This document shows positions 27,517-37,721 of a DNA stretch of 64,000 bases, piece by piece. The stretch lies in contig JAQZBR010000006.1 in assembly GCA_029237775.1 (NCBI GenBank), forward strand, positions 1-64,000, read 5' to 3'. Both the position numbers and the translations under genes were made by a program. Every line of letters starts with the position of its first letter. Position 1 is the stretch's first letter. The DNA comes from Bacteroidota bacterium. Lineage in GTDB: Bacteria > Bacteroidota > Bacteroidia > 2-12-FULL-35-15. The notes beneath the pieces were generated by a model, which did not search any database, was not told the origin of the DNA, and saw only the letters and a program-made list of their open reading frames with translations.

Positions 27517-30500
27517 ATGAAAAAGAATCGTATCAAGTTAATTGCCTCCTTATCGATTATGGCTTTTTCCTTCAGCACTGTTGCAAAGGAAAATGTTGGA
27601 GGATCAGGAAATCTCTCAACTCCAGTTGACCCCTACAGGGAAGTATTGGCCGGTTGTGCTCCTGCAACTGCACGTGTGGACATCGATATCAATAACGTTC
27701 GTGCTACCTTATTAACGGGTGGCGATATGTGGTGGGATCTTGTTAATGCACAGTACGAGATTCCGAAAGGCAGTAAGATCAATTCTATCTTCGCTGGTTC
27801 ACTCTGGATCGGTGGTATTGATAACGGAAATCAGCTGAAAGTTGCTGCAATGACTTACCGTCAAACCGGTAATGACTACTGGCCGGGACCACTTGATAAC
27901 AACGCAAGTATTTCAGTTACAAACTGTCTTACTTACGATAAATTTTACAAGGTGAACAAAGCTGATGTAAAAGCTTATCACAACTGGGTAATAGAGGGTA
28001 GAATCGGAGCAAGTCCGATTGGATCAGGTGAAATGCTTACGCTTCGGGATTGGCCGGTAATGGGACCAACGGGTGAGCCTTTAGCTCCTTATTACGATTA
28101 TAATAATGATGGTGCTTACGATGTCGAAGCAGGAGATTATCCTGATTTCGATCTTGGCGATGATCCTTCTCCTGCAGCAAACAGAGCATGTAAAGCTCAG
28201 CTAAAAGGTGATCAGGCAATCTGGTGGGTTTTTAATGACAAGGGAAATGTTCACTCTGAATCGGGTGGTGCATCTATCGGACTTGAAATTCAGGCTCAGG
28301 CTTTCGGATTCCAGACTACTGATGAGATCAACAATATGACATTCTATACTTACAAGATAGCAAACAAGTCATCTTTCAGTTTGAATAAAACACATTTTGG
28401 TGTTTGGGTGGATGCCGATCTTGGTGGATATAACGATGATTACGTTGGTTGTGATGTTACAAATGGTTTCGGTTACCAGTATAACGGAGATGCGATCGAT
28501 GAGGGATTAAGCGGTGTGTTAGGATATGGAGCTAATCCTCCTGCGGTTGGAGTTGACTTTTTTGAAGGCCCTTTCGCGGATATAAATGGTGTGGATGATC
28601 CTGCTGACAGTACAATTAACGGTATCGGTTACGGTGATATTATTCCGGATAATGAGCGCCTTGGTATGGAACGTTTCATTTATTATAATAACAATACAAA
28701 TCCGGTAAATGGAAATCCAAACAATGCAACAGATTTCTATAACTACCTGACCGGAAAATGGCAGGATGGAAATCCGATGACTTATGGTGGTGATGCAGTG
28801 GGTGCAGGTACTCCTTGTAAATTCGTTTTCCCTGATGATTCAGATCCGACAGGATACGGTACAGGTGGACAAACACAGGCTCCATGGAGTGAGTGGCGTG
28901 AAAATAATCCTTTCGTTGACAGACGTTTTATGCAGGTTGCAGGTCCGTTCACATTAAGACCGGGAGCTGTAAACGTTATTACAACAGGTGTTGTGTGGGC
29001 ACGTGCTACACAAGGTGGGCCGTTGGGTTCACTTGCATTATTAAAAGGTGCTGATAAAAAAGCTCAGGAGTTGTTTAACAACTGTTTCAAAGCATTAAGC
29101 GGGCCTGATGCACCGGATTTACACGCACAGGAACTTGAAAATGAAATTATCCTTTACTGGACAAATCCAAAAGGTTCGAATAACTATCAGGAAACTTATA
29201 CTGAAGATTATAACTTAGCTGTAAGCTCAGATTCATTATATCGTTTTCAGGGTTACCAGATCTATCAGTTAAAAGATAATACTGTGTCGATTACGGAGCT
29301 TAGAAATGTTGACAGAGCCCGCTTAGTGTATCAGTCAGATTTAAAGGATAATGTTAGCCGTATCATCAATTATACATTTAATGGTGAGATCACAGCAAAC
29401 GTTCCTGAAGAAATGGTGAATGGTGCGAATCAGGGTGTATCACACTCAATTTCGGTAAAAACAGATCTTTTTGCTCCTGGCGATAATAAGCTGGTTAATC
29501 ACAAAACATATTATTACAGAATCATTGCATACGGATACAGCCCTACACAGGAATTCAATCCGGGATTATTCTCTTTCAGTGATTTTAAGCCTTACATAGC
29601 CGGTAATCAGAGACAGGAACAGGCATTTGTTGCTGCAATTCCTCATATTGTTTCGCCTGAGCTTGCCGGTACAGAGCAGCATGCTGACTATGGAACAGGT
29701 GTGAAGATCAGACGTATCGAAGGTCAGGGTAATGGTGGAAATGCGCTTGAAATGACCACTGGTTCTCTTTTAGAAGCTTTAGGTTCTACTTCAAGAGTTC
29801 TTTATCCGGTTTATGAAAATGGACATGGCCCGATTTCAATTAAAGTGGTGGATCCGTTGAACGTACCTAATGAAACATTCCGTGTTTTCTTATATGATAC
29901 TACTTCAAGCACTTATAACATCACAAATAAGGCCCGCTGGAAAATTGTGAAGGCTCCTTACGGCCCGACCGATACTGTAAAATCTGATGCGACTATTGAA
30001 ACTTCGTATGAGCAGATCATTAATGGGCAGGGTATACTGGCAGAAGCTATACCGAAATGGGGTATTTCAATTACGGTAATGAACGGTAATGATCCTGCCT
30101 CAGCTACAGCAACTGATAACGGAGCTTTAGCATCTGCTAGCTCAATGTCATTCGCAGACCCTAACAACCGCTGGTTATTAGGCTTACCTGACCAGGATGG
30201 CCCTCAGGATATTAACTGGATCAGATCCGGAACTTCAACAGAAACACCTCCTGAATACAGTGATTATACAGGAACCGGAACAGATCCTACTTCATCGTAT
30301 GAAAAATTCGTTGATGGTACCTGGGCTCCCTACCGCTTAACTGCATACACTACAACTGGTGGTGTTGCAAGAGGTGGTCCGGCATGGGATCAATACATAA
30401 ATCTTTCTCAATTGAAAAACACTGCAAGTGTTGATGTTGTGTTCACTTCTGACAAATCCAAATGGACCCGTTGCCCTGTGATCGAATTGCAGGAAGATCC

Positions 30501-31698
30501 TGCACTTGCAATCGGTGGTGCTAAGAAAATGAGCATCCGCAGATCTCCGTCCGTTGATAAGAACGGTAAAAAAGCGGGTGATTCAGGTTACAATGCAAAT
30601 GAAGGAGGAATGACTGACAGTGCCGGAGTATTAAAGCCAACACCAACAGGTATGGGCTGGTTTCCTGGTTATGCTGTTAACATTGAAACCGGTGAGCGTT
30701 TGAATATGGCATTTGGTGAGGATTCTTATCTGACATTGGAAAATGGTGCGGACATGAAATGGAATCCGACTTCAAATGTGTTCTCAAGCAACTTTGATCC
30801 GATCTTTGGTGGTAAACATTATATATACATCTTCGGGCATAATGCAAGTGCATCTTTCGCTGCATCTGACGCCTTATTACCTAAGCAGTTAAGGGATATT
30901 CCACGTTATGATAATGGTTATACTCTTTATAAGCTTTACAAAGCTTATGATATCGGATCAAATGCATTATATAAACGTGAGATCTATATTGATGCAATGT
31001 GGGTGAATATTCCAATCCTTAACCCGGGCCATTCTATTCTTGAGAACGAAGCAAAGGTTAAGCTGAGAGTAACAAGATCATATCAGAAATACGGAACAGG
31101 TTCGGTTGTATCAAAAACTAATCTGGTTGTAGGACAGCATTATTTTGTAGAGGTAGGTCCGATTAAGCATGGTACCCCTGAAGTAACTTACCCTACAGGT
31201 TCAAGCTTTACTGCAACAGCTACAACGTATAACGATTCAACTTCAAATACGAATGCTCCAACATACGGTGCCCGCGTTGTAACTACGATCAACAAAGCAA
31301 ACGGTATGTATGAGTTTAATACTGCTGATATCGAAACGCATACCGGTGATGCAGCTTCCGCAAAAGAGGCGCTTGAGCTCATCAATATTGTTCCGAATCC
31401 GTATTATGCATATTCTGAGTACGAAAAAACTACTCTTGACAATGTAGTGAAGATCACTAATCTTCCTGCTAAGTGTACAGTTTCGATTTACACATTGAAT
31501 GGAAATCTCGTTAGACGTTTCAAACGTGATGATTCCGGAGCTGAAGCTAAAACTTCACTTGACTGGGATCTTAAGAACGAAGCACGTATTCCAATCGCCA
31601 GTGGATTGTACATCATTCATGTTGATGTTCCTGAAGTTGGAGAAAAGATCCTTAAATGGTTCGGAGTAATGCGTCCAATTGACATCGAAGCGTACTAG
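27517..31698 (+). CDS. Very large secreted surface protein with T9SS/FlgD-like C-terminal domain
   Basis: About 1393 residues from the ATG at 27517; a TTG 36 bases upstream is less likely. It has a signal peptide (about 1-22) and a long region with repeated aromatic and Gly/Asn-rich beta strands. The last 100 residues begin ELINIVPNPYYAYS and contain KITNLPAKCTVSIYTLNG, which looks like a FlgD-Ig or T9SS C-terminal targeting domain. I recognise no enzymatic motif. Its position between a TonB receptor and a PorV/PorQ protein suggests surface display in a shared assembly, which is inferred. Confidence 0.8.
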   Translation: MKKNRIKLIASLSIMAFSFSTVAKENVGGSGNLSTPVDPYREVLAGCAPATARVDIDINNVRATLLTGGDMWWDLVNAQYEIPKGSKINSIFAGSLWIGGIDNGNQLKVAAMTYRQTGNDYWPGPLDNNASISVTNCLTYDKFYKVNKADVKAYHNWVIEGRIGASPIGSGEMLTLRDWPVMGPTGEPLAPYYDYNNDGAYDVEAGDYPDFDLGDDPSPAANRACKAQLKGDQAIWWVFNDKGNVHSESGGASIGLEIQAQAFGFQTTDEINNMTFYTYKIANKSSFSLNKTHFGVWVDADLGGYNDDYVGCDVTNGFGYQYNGDAIDEGLSGVLGYGANPPAVGVDFFEGPFADINGVDDPADSTINGIGYGDIIPDNERLGMERFIYYNNNTNPVNGNPNNATDFYNYLTGKWQDGNPMTYGGDAVGAGTPCKFVFPDDSDPTGYGTGGQTQAPWSEWRENNPFVDRRFMQVAGPFTLRPGAVNVITTGVVWARATQGGPLGSLALLKGADKKAQELFNNCFKALSGPDAPDLHAQELENEIILYWTNPKGSNNYQETYTEDYNLAVSSDSLYRFQGYQIYQLKDNTVSITELRNVDRARLVYQSDLKDNVSRIINYTFNGEITANVPEEMVNGANQGVSHSISVKTDLFAPGDNKLVNHKTYYYRIIAYGYSPTQEFNPGLFSFSDFKPYIAGNQRQEQAFVAAIPHIVSPELAGTEQHADYGTGVKIRRIEGQGNGGNALEMTTGSLLEALGSTSRVLYPVYENGHGPISIKVVDPLNVPNETFRVFLYDTTSSTYNITNKARWKIVKAPYGPTDTVKSDATIETSYEQIINGQGILAEAIPKWGISITVMNGNDPASATATDNGALASASSMSFADPNNRWLLGLPDQDGPQDINWIRSGTSTETPPEYSDYTGTGTDPTSSYEKFVDGTWAPYRLTAYTTTGGVARGGPAWDQYINLSQLKNTASVDVVFTSDKSKWTRCPVIELQEDPALAIGGAKKMSIRRSPSVDKNGKKAGDSGYNANEGGMTDSAGVLKPTPTGMGWFPGYAVNIETGERLNMAFGEDSYLTLENGADMKWNPTSNVFSSNFDPIFGGKHYIYIFGHNASASFAASDALLPKQLRDIPRYDNGYTLYKLYKAYDIGSNALYKREIYIDAMWVNIPILNPGHSILENEAKVKLRVTRSYQKYGTGSVVSKTNLVVGQHYFVEVGPIKHGTPEVTYPTGSSFTATATTYNDSTSNTNAPTYGARVVTTINKANGMYEFNTADIETHTGDAASAKEALELINIVPNPYYAYSEYEKTTLDNVVKITNLPAKCTVSIYTLNGNLVRRFKRDDSGAEAKTSLDWDLKNEARIPIASGLYIIHVDVPEVGEKILKWFGVMRPIDIEAY

Positions 31699-31739
31699 TT
31701 TTATTCAATCAGATTATTCAGAATTTAAAAATATAGTTT

Positions 31740-32816
31740 ATGAAAAAATATTGTAAATTTTTTGTTCCGGTTGCTTTTGCAGGTTTATTGATCCCTGCAG
31801 CTACATACGCAGGTAACCCTGATCGTGTTGGACAAGCCGGTGCAACAGAATTGTTAATTAATCCATGGGCTCGGAGCAGCGGGTGGGCAGGTTCGAATGT
31901 TGCAGGTATCAAAGGTCTTGAGGCTATGTTCTCAAACGTTGCAGGTACGGCATTCACCAGAAAAACAGAAATCATGTTCTGCCGCACGCAGTGGCTGAAA
32001 GGAACTGATATTAATATCAATTCTTTCGGTTTAACTCAGGGTGTGGGTGAAACAGGTACAATAGGCTTATCCATCATGTCAATGGATTTTGGTGATATTC
32101 CTATTACTACTGTTCAGCAGCCTGAAGGTGGACTGGGAACTTATTCTCCTCAGTTCATGAACATCGGCCTTTCTTATGCAAAAGGTTTCTCTGATAATAT
32201 TTATGGTGGTCTTACTCTGCGTGTGATCACTGAAAAGACAGCGAACGTTAGTGCAAGAGGTGTGGCTTTGGATGCAGGTATTCAATACATCGCTGGTAAA
32301 TATGATCAGTTGAAGTTTGGTATCACCTTAAAAAATGTAGGGCCGCGTATGCAGTTTAGAGGTGATGGACTTTCTTTCAAAACATCGGTACCGGGAGCAA
32401 CCAATGGTTCAAGTATGATGACTGTTGAACAGCGTTCAGCTACATTTGAGTTACCTTCTTTATTGAGCATTGGTGCAGGTTATGATTTTTATCTGAGCAA
32501 AGACACTGCGAAAATGAAAACAAACCGCATTACTGCAATGGGAACGTTTACTTCTAACTCTTTCTCTAAAGACGAATATAAACTTGGTCTTGAGTATGGC
32601 TGGAAAAATATTGTTATGGTAAGAGTTGGTTACACATACGAAGAAGGAATCACTAAAAAAGAAGACAGAACAACCGTATTTACAGGTCCTAGCGCTGGTT
32701 TTACAGTAGAGATCCCTTTCGGAAAGAACAAATCCACTTTTGGAATTGATTACTCTTACCGCGATACTGATCCGTTTGAAGGAACTCACTCCCTTGGAGT
32801 AAGGATCAATTTATAA
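31740..32816 (+). CDS. PorV/PorQ-family outer-membrane protein
   Basis: 358 residues, a FadL-like beta-barrel of the PorV/PorQ type. Signs are a signal peptide, the early LLINPWARSSGWAGS segment with the AMFSNVAGTAF (family: NPAG) motif, many alternating amphipathic strands and a C-terminus ending in GVRINL. PorV shuttles T9SS cargo to the surface sortase complex; PorQ is a related component. This one may serve the preceding surface protein. It is preceded by a 41-base gap, so it is likely in the same transcript. Confidence 0.85.
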   Translation: MKKYCKFFVPVAFAGLLIPAATYAGNPDRVGQAGATELLINPWARSSGWAGSNVAGIKGLEAMFSNVAGTAFTRKTEIMFCRTQWLKGTDININSFGLTQGVGETGTIGLSIMSMDFGDIPITTVQQPEGGLGTYSPQFMNIGLSYAKGFSDNIYGGLTLRVITEKTANVSARGVALDAGIQYIAGKYDQLKFGITLKNVGPRMQFRGDGLSFKTSVPGATNGSSMMTVEQRSATFELPSLLSIGAGYDFYLSKDTAKMKTNRITAMGTFTSNSFSKDEYKLGLEYGWKNIVMVRVGYTYEEGITKKEDRTTVFTGPSAGFTVEIPFGKNKSTFGIDYSYRDTDPFEGTHSLGVRINL

Positions 32817-32843
32817 TATTTTTATTATATTTGTATTACAAAG

Positions 32844-32871
32844 TCCGTCCCGCATGTGCGGGACGGATTTG
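32844..32871 (+). terminator. GC-rich hairpin after the PorV/PorQ gene
   Basis: A near-perfect stem TCCGTCCCGC / GCGGGACGGA (32844-32853 with 32858-32867) is followed by a weak T-tract. It can terminate the TonB-receptor operon. A TATATTTG box (32826-32833) sits just before it, so it might instead be in the greA leader. Confidence 0.6.
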
Positions 32872-32904
32872 TGTTTTAATAGTACTTAACAAAAATTATC
32901 GGCC

Positions 32905-33378
32905 ATGTCAACTATTTCGTATTTTACAGAAGAGGGATTGAAGAGATTAAAAGATGAATTGCATCATTTAAAAACGCAGGAACGCCCTTCTATTTCCAGA
33001 CAAATAGCAGAAGCTCGTGATAAAGGCGATCTTTCAGAGAATGCAGAATATGATGCAGCTAAAGAGGCTCAGGGATTGCTTGAGTTACGTATCTCCAAGA
33101 TGGAAGAAGTTCTCAGTAATGCACGTCTGATCGATGAATCGCAGCTTGACACTTCAAAAGCTTTAATCCTTTCAAAAGTGAAGATAAAGAATGTTGCAAC
33201 AGGCGCTGCAATGACATACACCCTTGTAGCTGAAAATGAAGCAGATCTTAAATCCGGAAAGATCTCGGTTGATTCACCAATAGGTAAAGGTTTGCTGGGG
33301 AAAAAAGTGGGGGAAAAGGCTGAAATTAAAGTTCCATCCGGCTTGATGCAATTTGAAATAGTAGATATCAGCAGATAA
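32905..33378 (+). CDS. greA: Transcription elongation factor GreA
   Basis: 157 residues, normal GreA length. It binds RNA polymerase and stimulates cleavage of backtracked RNA. The N-terminal coiled coil includes the acidic tip ARDKGDLSENAEYDAAKE (about residues 35-52), and the C-terminal FKBP-like domain has SPIGKGLLGKKVGE. It is followed 1 base later by the HIT gene, so the two are co-transcribed. Confidence 0.97.
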   Translation: MSTISYFTEEGLKRLKDELHHLKTQERPSISRQIAEARDKGDLSENAEYDAAKEAQGLLELRISKMEEVLSNARLIDESQLDTSKALILSKVKIKNVATGAAMTYTLVAENEADLKSGKISVDSPIGKGLLGKKVGEKAEIKVPSGLMQFEIVDISR

Positions 33379-33379
33379 T

Positions 33380-33772
33380 ATGGCAAGCATTTTCTCCAAA
33401 ATTATTTCAGGTGAGATCCCTTCACACAAGATAGCTGAGAATGATAAATTTCTGGCCTTTCTTGATGTCTTCCCGCTGGTTCATGGCCATGTACTGGTAG
33501 TTCCTAAAAAAGAGACTGACTATATCTTCGATATGGAAGATACAGAACTTTCCGAAATGATCCTTTTTGCAAAGCATGTGGCGAAGGCTCTTCGCAAGGC
33601 TGTTCCGTGCAAACGAATCGGAATGTCTGTTATAGGCCTGGAAGTGCCACATGCGCATATCCATCTCGTGCCAATGAATACTGCCAACGATGTCAACTTC
33701 ACTCAGGAAAAGCTGAAACCTACCCAGGAACAGCTTTCTGAAATGGCGAAAAAAATAAGGTCTGAATTTTAG
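33380..33772 (+). CDS. HIT-family nucleotide hydrolase
   Basis: 130-residue histidine-triad protein of the Hint type, a phosphoramidase or nucleoside-monophosphate hydrolase. The HAHIHLVP triad is at about residues 94-101, and the N-terminal IISGEIPSHKI and F.LVHGHVLVVPK blocks are typical. It is adjacent to greA, a conserved pair in Bacteroidota. Its stop codon lies in the loop of a hairpin that also contains the ruvC stop codon. Confidence 0.95.
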   Translation: MASIFSKIISGEIPSHKIAENDKFLAFLDVFPLVHGHVLVVPKKETDYIFDMEDTELSEMILFAKHVAKALRKAVPCKRIGMSVIGLEVPHAHIHLVPMNTANDVNFTQEKLKPTQEQLSEMAKKIRSEF

Positions 33773-33787
33773 TTCAGACCTTTTTAT
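33757..33787. terminator. Shared terminator over both stop codons of HIT and ruvC
   Basis: The stem AAGGTCTGAA (33757-33766) / TTCAGACCTT (33773-33782) closes the loop TTTTAG and is followed by T-rich sequence on the plus strand; the minus strand also has U-rich sequence after its 3' arm. The HIT stop TAG (33770-33772) is in the loop and the ruvC stop lies in the 3' arm. Confidence 0.7.
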
Positions 33788-34331
33788 TTGGATTGTCGGC
33801 AAGAAATGCTTTCCACCCTGTATATGTTTTTTTACCTCCTGCCGGTTGTCGCTGAAAGTGATGACATACAGCAGCTGCAAGTCCATCCGTAGCATCCAGG
33901 AATTCAGGTGTTTCTTTGAAATTAAGCAAGGTCTTTAACATCGCAGCCACTTGTTCCTTGGAAGCATTTCCGCTGCCGGTGATCGATTGTTTTATTTTTT
34001 TCGGTGAGTATTCCTTTATTGGCAGGTTTCTGGAGAGCGCTCCTGCAATTGCTACTCCTTGTGCTCTTCCGAGCTTCAGCATTGATTGAACATTTTTTCC
34101 GAAGAAGGGGGCTTCAATCGCCATCTCATCAGGTTTGTATTCTTCAATAAGGGCAACAACACGGTCGAAAATGCGCTGCAGCTTCAATGCATGATCATCG
34201 ATCTTTTCAAGGCGCAGCACTCCCATCACCACAAGTTCCATTTTGGTTCCTTTAATGTGAATGAGTCCGTAGCCCATCACATTTGTTCCGGGGTCAATAC
34301 CTAAAACTATTTTATCTGTTGATACAGACAT
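33774..34331 (-). CDS. ruvC: Holliday-junction resolvase RuvC
   Basis: 185-residue crossover-junction endonuclease. The active site is visible: [12 protein letters not shown] (catalytic Asp near residue 11), [10 protein letters not shown] (Glu near 70) and the C-terminal [13 protein letters not shown] with the last acidic residues. It resolves recombination intermediates together with RuvAB. It is divergent from the flippase-like gene (30 bases apart) and convergent with HIT. Confidence 0.96.
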   Translation of the reverse strand: MSVSTDKIVLGIDPGTNVMGYGLIHIKGTKMELVVMGVLRLEKIDDHALKLQRIFDRVVALIEEYKPDEMAIEAPFFGKNVQSMLKLGRAQGVAIAGALSRNLPIKEYSPKKIKQSITGSGNASKEQVAAMLKTLLNFKETPEFLDATDGLAAAVCHHFQRQPAGGKKTYTGWKAFLADNPNKKV

Positions 34332-34361
34332 GCCGTGTCTTTTTGTTAATATTGTTGTATA

Positions 34362-35327
34362 ATGAATCTGGCCCGGAATAACCGTATCTACAAAGTTACA
34401 AGTCTTTTCATAAAGGCAGCCATTTTAATTCTCTCTTTCGTTTACATCTTTCACAAGTTTCAAACATCGCAGGAAGAATATCAGTTATCAGAAGTATTAA
34501 AGAATTCGGATCTGATCTTATTATCCGTGTCTTTTTTATTGATGTTCGTTAACTGGGGACTGGAATCACTCAAATGGCAATATCTGATCAGGCCGCTTGA
34601 AAAAATATCTTTTGGGGATGCATCCCGGGCGGTTTATGCGGGTGTTACTGTAAGTATCTTTATGCCCAACAGGATCGGTGAATTTGCCGGAAGAATATTT
34701 TTCCTTGAAAAAGCAGATAAGATCGGGGCCTGTCTTAAGAATTTTATTGGCGGTTTCATACAACTGCTCATAACTCTGGTGGTGGGTTTAGCCGCCATAT
34801 TTATTGCAATACGGCAGGGGTATCTGGATGGATTTATTCAGAAGGCTTTTACCCATTGGTCAGTAACCGCTACCTGGCTCTTATTGATTATCGGGCTTGT
34901 TGCTTTGATTATTTTGAACAGAAGACGATCATTGTTTTCTGAAAGGATGCAGAAGTATTTTCAAACGGTTTTTGATACACCAAATCTTGATATATTGATC
35001 GTGCTTCTTTTATCTGTGCTGAGATATTTTGTTTTTTTTCTTCAATATTATTTTGTGTTGCAGGCGTTCGGAATAGAAACTAAAATCTTTATTTCATTTG
35101 TGCTTATCGCGATTACATTCTTCATTACCACCATGGTTCCAAGCTTTGCATTTACGGAGATCGCAACGCGTGGCGCAGCAGCCGCTTATTTGTTCAGCTC
35201 TTTCACCAACAATACGGCAGCGGTAATTACCGCCTCGTTTGTTGTTTGGATCATTAATCTTGCTATCCCGGCACTCATTGGTTCTGTGTTTATAGGGAAG
35301 CTAAAATTTTTCAAATCAGATGTTTGA
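34362..35327 (+). CDS. Flippase-like / lysylphosphatidylglycerol-synthase-TM family membrane protein
   Basis: 321 residues with about eight hydrophobic segments, belonging to the UPF0104/LPG-synthase transmembrane (AglD2-like) family. The typical [10 protein letters not shown] block is at about residue 102. Family members are lipid or lipid-linked sugar transport proteins, or the membrane part of MprF. Overlapping the glycosyltransferase gene by 8 bases supports a joint role in exporting or assembling a polyprenyl- or lipid-linked product. Confidence 0.8.
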   Translation: MNLARNNRIYKVTSLFIKAAILILSFVYIFHKFQTSQEEYQLSEVLKNSDLILLSVSFLLMFVNWGLESLKWQYLIRPLEKISFGDASRAVYAGVTVSIFMPNRIGEFAGRIFFLEKADKIGACLKNFIGGFIQLLITLVVGLAAIFIAIRQGYLDGFIQKAFTHWSVTATWLLLIIGLVALIILNRRRSLFSERMQKYFQTVFDTPNLDILIVLLLSVLRYFVFFLQYYFVLQAFGIETKIFISFVLIAITFFITTMVPSFAFTEIATRGAAAAYLFSSFTNNTAAVITASFVVWIINLAIPALIGSVFIGKLKFFKSDV

Positions 35328-36468
35328 TCAGGTGCTGTATTTCATAACGATCATTGCCTGCATATTATGCTCACTTTATGTTGTCGTCTTTGCATGTCTG
35401 AGCTATGGCTGGGAAAAGACGACTTTCTGGCCAAAGCAGAACGCGACTGATACAAATGTATGCGTGATCATTGCCGCGCGCAACGAAAAAGGTAAAATTG
35501 AAAAGTTGCTGAATGCACTAATATCACAGAACTACCCAAAGTCCCACACTGAAATTATTGTCGTTGATGATCACTCAGATGATCACACTTCGGAAATAGT
35601 CATGGCGTTCATGCAGAAACATTTTAATATAAAGCTGATCAAAGCAAATGGATCAGGTAAGAAAAATGCCATCGCGGAAGCTATTTCCAAAACTGAGGCT
35701 GAGCTTATTGTTACGACAGATGCGGATTGTACAATGGGTCCCGAATGGCTTCAGACAATCGTTTCTTTTTATTGTGCAAGGGGATCTCAAATGATCGTGT
35801 CACCGGTGATGTTTCAGAAAGAGAACACCTTGTCTGAAAAATTACAGACGCTCGAGTTCCTGGCTTTGATGGGAAGCACCGGTGGCTCCTTATATTTCAA
35901 TAAAACAATCATCTGCAATGGAGCGAACCTCGCATACACACGTGAAGCATTTTACAAAGCAGATGGGTTTAATGAAATTGATCAAATAGTTTCCGGGGAT
36001 GATGTTTTGCTGATGTACAAGCTCCGTAAACTTTATCCGGACAAGATCAATTTTCTTAAAAATGACAAAGCAATTGTTTACACAGAACCGAAGCATGGGA
36101 TTAAAGACTTTGTCAGTCAGAGAAGACGCTGGGCCTCCAAGGGAATGAAACTGCTTAGCAAAGAAGCGGTTGCTCTCTCACTCATTGTATATTTCTTTTC
36201 CTTTTTCTTGTTGTTAATGGCTGTTTTAAGCCCGTTTGCAAGGTCAGAGGCCTGGAATGGTCTTGGGTTTTGGCAAATTTGTCTTATTCTTGGCGGAATT
36301 AAATGCATAATTGACTTTTTGTTATTATTTTTAGCTGCAGGTTTCTTCAAAAGAAGGGGAGTATTGTTTCTCTTTTTGCCCGGACAAATCATTTACCTTT
36401 TTTATGTAGTTGTAATTGGTATGCTGGGCAACATGGGCAATTTTGAGTGGAAGGGAAGAAAATATTAA
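35320..36468 (+). CDS. Membrane glycosyltransferase family 2
   Basis: 382-residue GT2 enzyme. The GT-A motifs are visible: IIAARNEKGKIEKLL (donor site), VVDDHSDDHT, TDADCTMG (DxD-like) and QRRRWASKG (QxxRW, near residue 268). About three transmembrane segments follow the catalytic domain. It would transfer a sugar to a lipid or polymer acceptor; the sugar is unknown. It overlaps the flippase-like gene by 8 bases. Confidence 0.88.
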   Translation: MFDQVLYFITIIACILCSLYVVVFACLSYGWEKTTFWPKQNATDTNVCVIIAARNEKGKIEKLLNALISQNYPKSHTEIIVVDDHSDDHTSEIVMAFMQKHFNIKLIKANGSGKKNAIAEAISKTEAELIVTTDADCTMGPEWLQTIVSFYCARGSQMIVSPVMFQKENTLSEKLQTLEFLALMGSTGGSLYFNKTIICNGANLAYTREAFYKADGFNEIDQIVSGDDVLLMYKLRKLYPDKINFLKNDKAIVYTEPKHGIKDFVSQRRRWASKGMKLLSKEAVALSLIVYFFSFFLLLMAVLSPFARSEAWNGLGFWQICLILGGIKCIIDFLLLFLAAGFFKRRGVLFLFLPGQIIYLFYVVVIGMLGNMGNFEWKGRKY

Positions 36469-36473
36469 TTTAT

Positions 36474-37721
36474 ATGTCCAAAAAGAGCGATTCATATTCT
36501 CATTCACTTTCCTATTTTGCCTGGCAAAGGCTGAAAAAGAATAAGCTTTCCATGTTCGGGCTCATAGTCATTATTTTATGCATGCTCGTTGCAATTCTTG
36601 GTTTCCTCATCACTCCCGATTCAACTCCGGATTCTAACGACCAACTTCTGGAACTTTCAAAAAGGCCTCCCGGCTTCTCTGTTAAAATGCTGCAGACGAG
36701 AAAGAACGAGCCTTCGCATAATGTAAACTTTTTTGAAAAGATGGTTTTTGGTGAGACAAGCAACTTTCGCTCGATCCCATTCTCCTCTTATCATTTTGAA
36801 GGTAACGATATTGTGTACCGTGAGTTCACCGGTGACGACAAGCGTGTAGGTACCGACATCAAATACAATATTGCTGATGTTGTGTATGCAATTGATTACA
36901 ACACTCCGATCGTTAATAATGTTGAACAGGGATATATTGAGTTCTATGAATTCGGCAGTAACACCAAGATCAGGAAGACTGTGAAAGAACTGCGGGAGGA
37001 AATCGAGAAAAATTATATCATTACAAAAAAATTTCTGTTAGGTACGGATCCTGCCGGTCGCGATCTGCTCAGCAGATTGATGATCGGAACACGTGTTTCT
37101 TTTTCCGTTGGCTTTATTTCCGTTTTTATTTCGATTGTGATCGGAATTTTAATGGGTGCTTTGGCCGGATTCTATCGCGGAAGAGTGGATGATCTCATTG
37201 TTTGGTTTACGAATGTTGTCTGGTCGATCCCTACATTATTGCTTGTGATTGCGATCACTCTTGCACTTGGAAAGGGTTTCTGGCAGGTGTTTGTGGCAGT
37301 TGGTTTAACAATGTGGGTAGAAGTTGCCCGTGTGATCCGCGGACAGATCCTAAGCCTTCGTGAGAAGGAATTTGTTGAAGCAGGCCGTGCATTAGGTTTT
37401 ACAAATGCAAGGATCATTATGCGGCATGTGATCCCGAATGTGATGGGGCCGGTGATCATTATTTCCGCGGCTAATTTCGCTTCCGCGATATTAACTGAAG
37501 CAGGTTTGAGTTTTCTCGGAATCGGGGCACAACCGCCAACCGCATCATGGGGAGCGATGATCAACGCACACAAAGGTTATATCATTGGTGATGCTCCTTA
37601 TCTCGCATTCCTTCCGGGACTTGCGATTATGATCATGGTGTTGGCTTTTGTATTGCTTGGTAACGGACTGCGTGATGCATTGGATGCAAAAGCTGTTGAT
37701 GAAGATCAGGTGATGTTCTAG
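36474..37721 (+). CDS. Oligopeptide/dipeptide ABC transporter permease (OppC/DppC type)
   Basis: 415 residues from the ATG at 36474; a GTG 27 bases upstream would overlap the glycosyltransferase and is unlikely. One TM helix near the N-terminus is followed by a periplasmic loop of about 150 residues, longer than in E. coli OppC. The permease core with the EAA-loop motif EAGRALGFTNARIIMRHVIPN and LTEAGLSFLGIG follows. No ATPase, binding protein or OppB partner is in the window. It overlaps the convergent GNAT gene by 4 bases. Confidence 0.88.
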   Translation: MSKKSDSYSHSLSYFAWQRLKKNKLSMFGLIVIILCMLVAILGFLITPDSTPDSNDQLLELSKRPPGFSVKMLQTRKNEPSHNVNFFEKMVFGETSNFRSIPFSSYHFEGNDIVYREFTGDDKRVGTDIKYNIADVVYAIDYNTPIVNNVEQGYIEFYEFGSNTKIRKTVKELREEIEKNYIITKKFLLGTDPAGRDLLSRLMIGTRVSFSVGFISVFISIVIGILMGALAGFYRGRVDDLIVWFTNVVWSIPTLLLVIAITLALGKGFWQVFVAVGLTMWVEVARVIRGQILSLREKEFVEAGRALGFTNARIIMRHVIPNVMGPVIIISAANFASAILTEAGLSFLGIGAQPPTASWGAMINAHKGYIIGDAPYLAFLPGLAIMIMVLAFVLLGNGLRDALDAKAVDEDQVMF

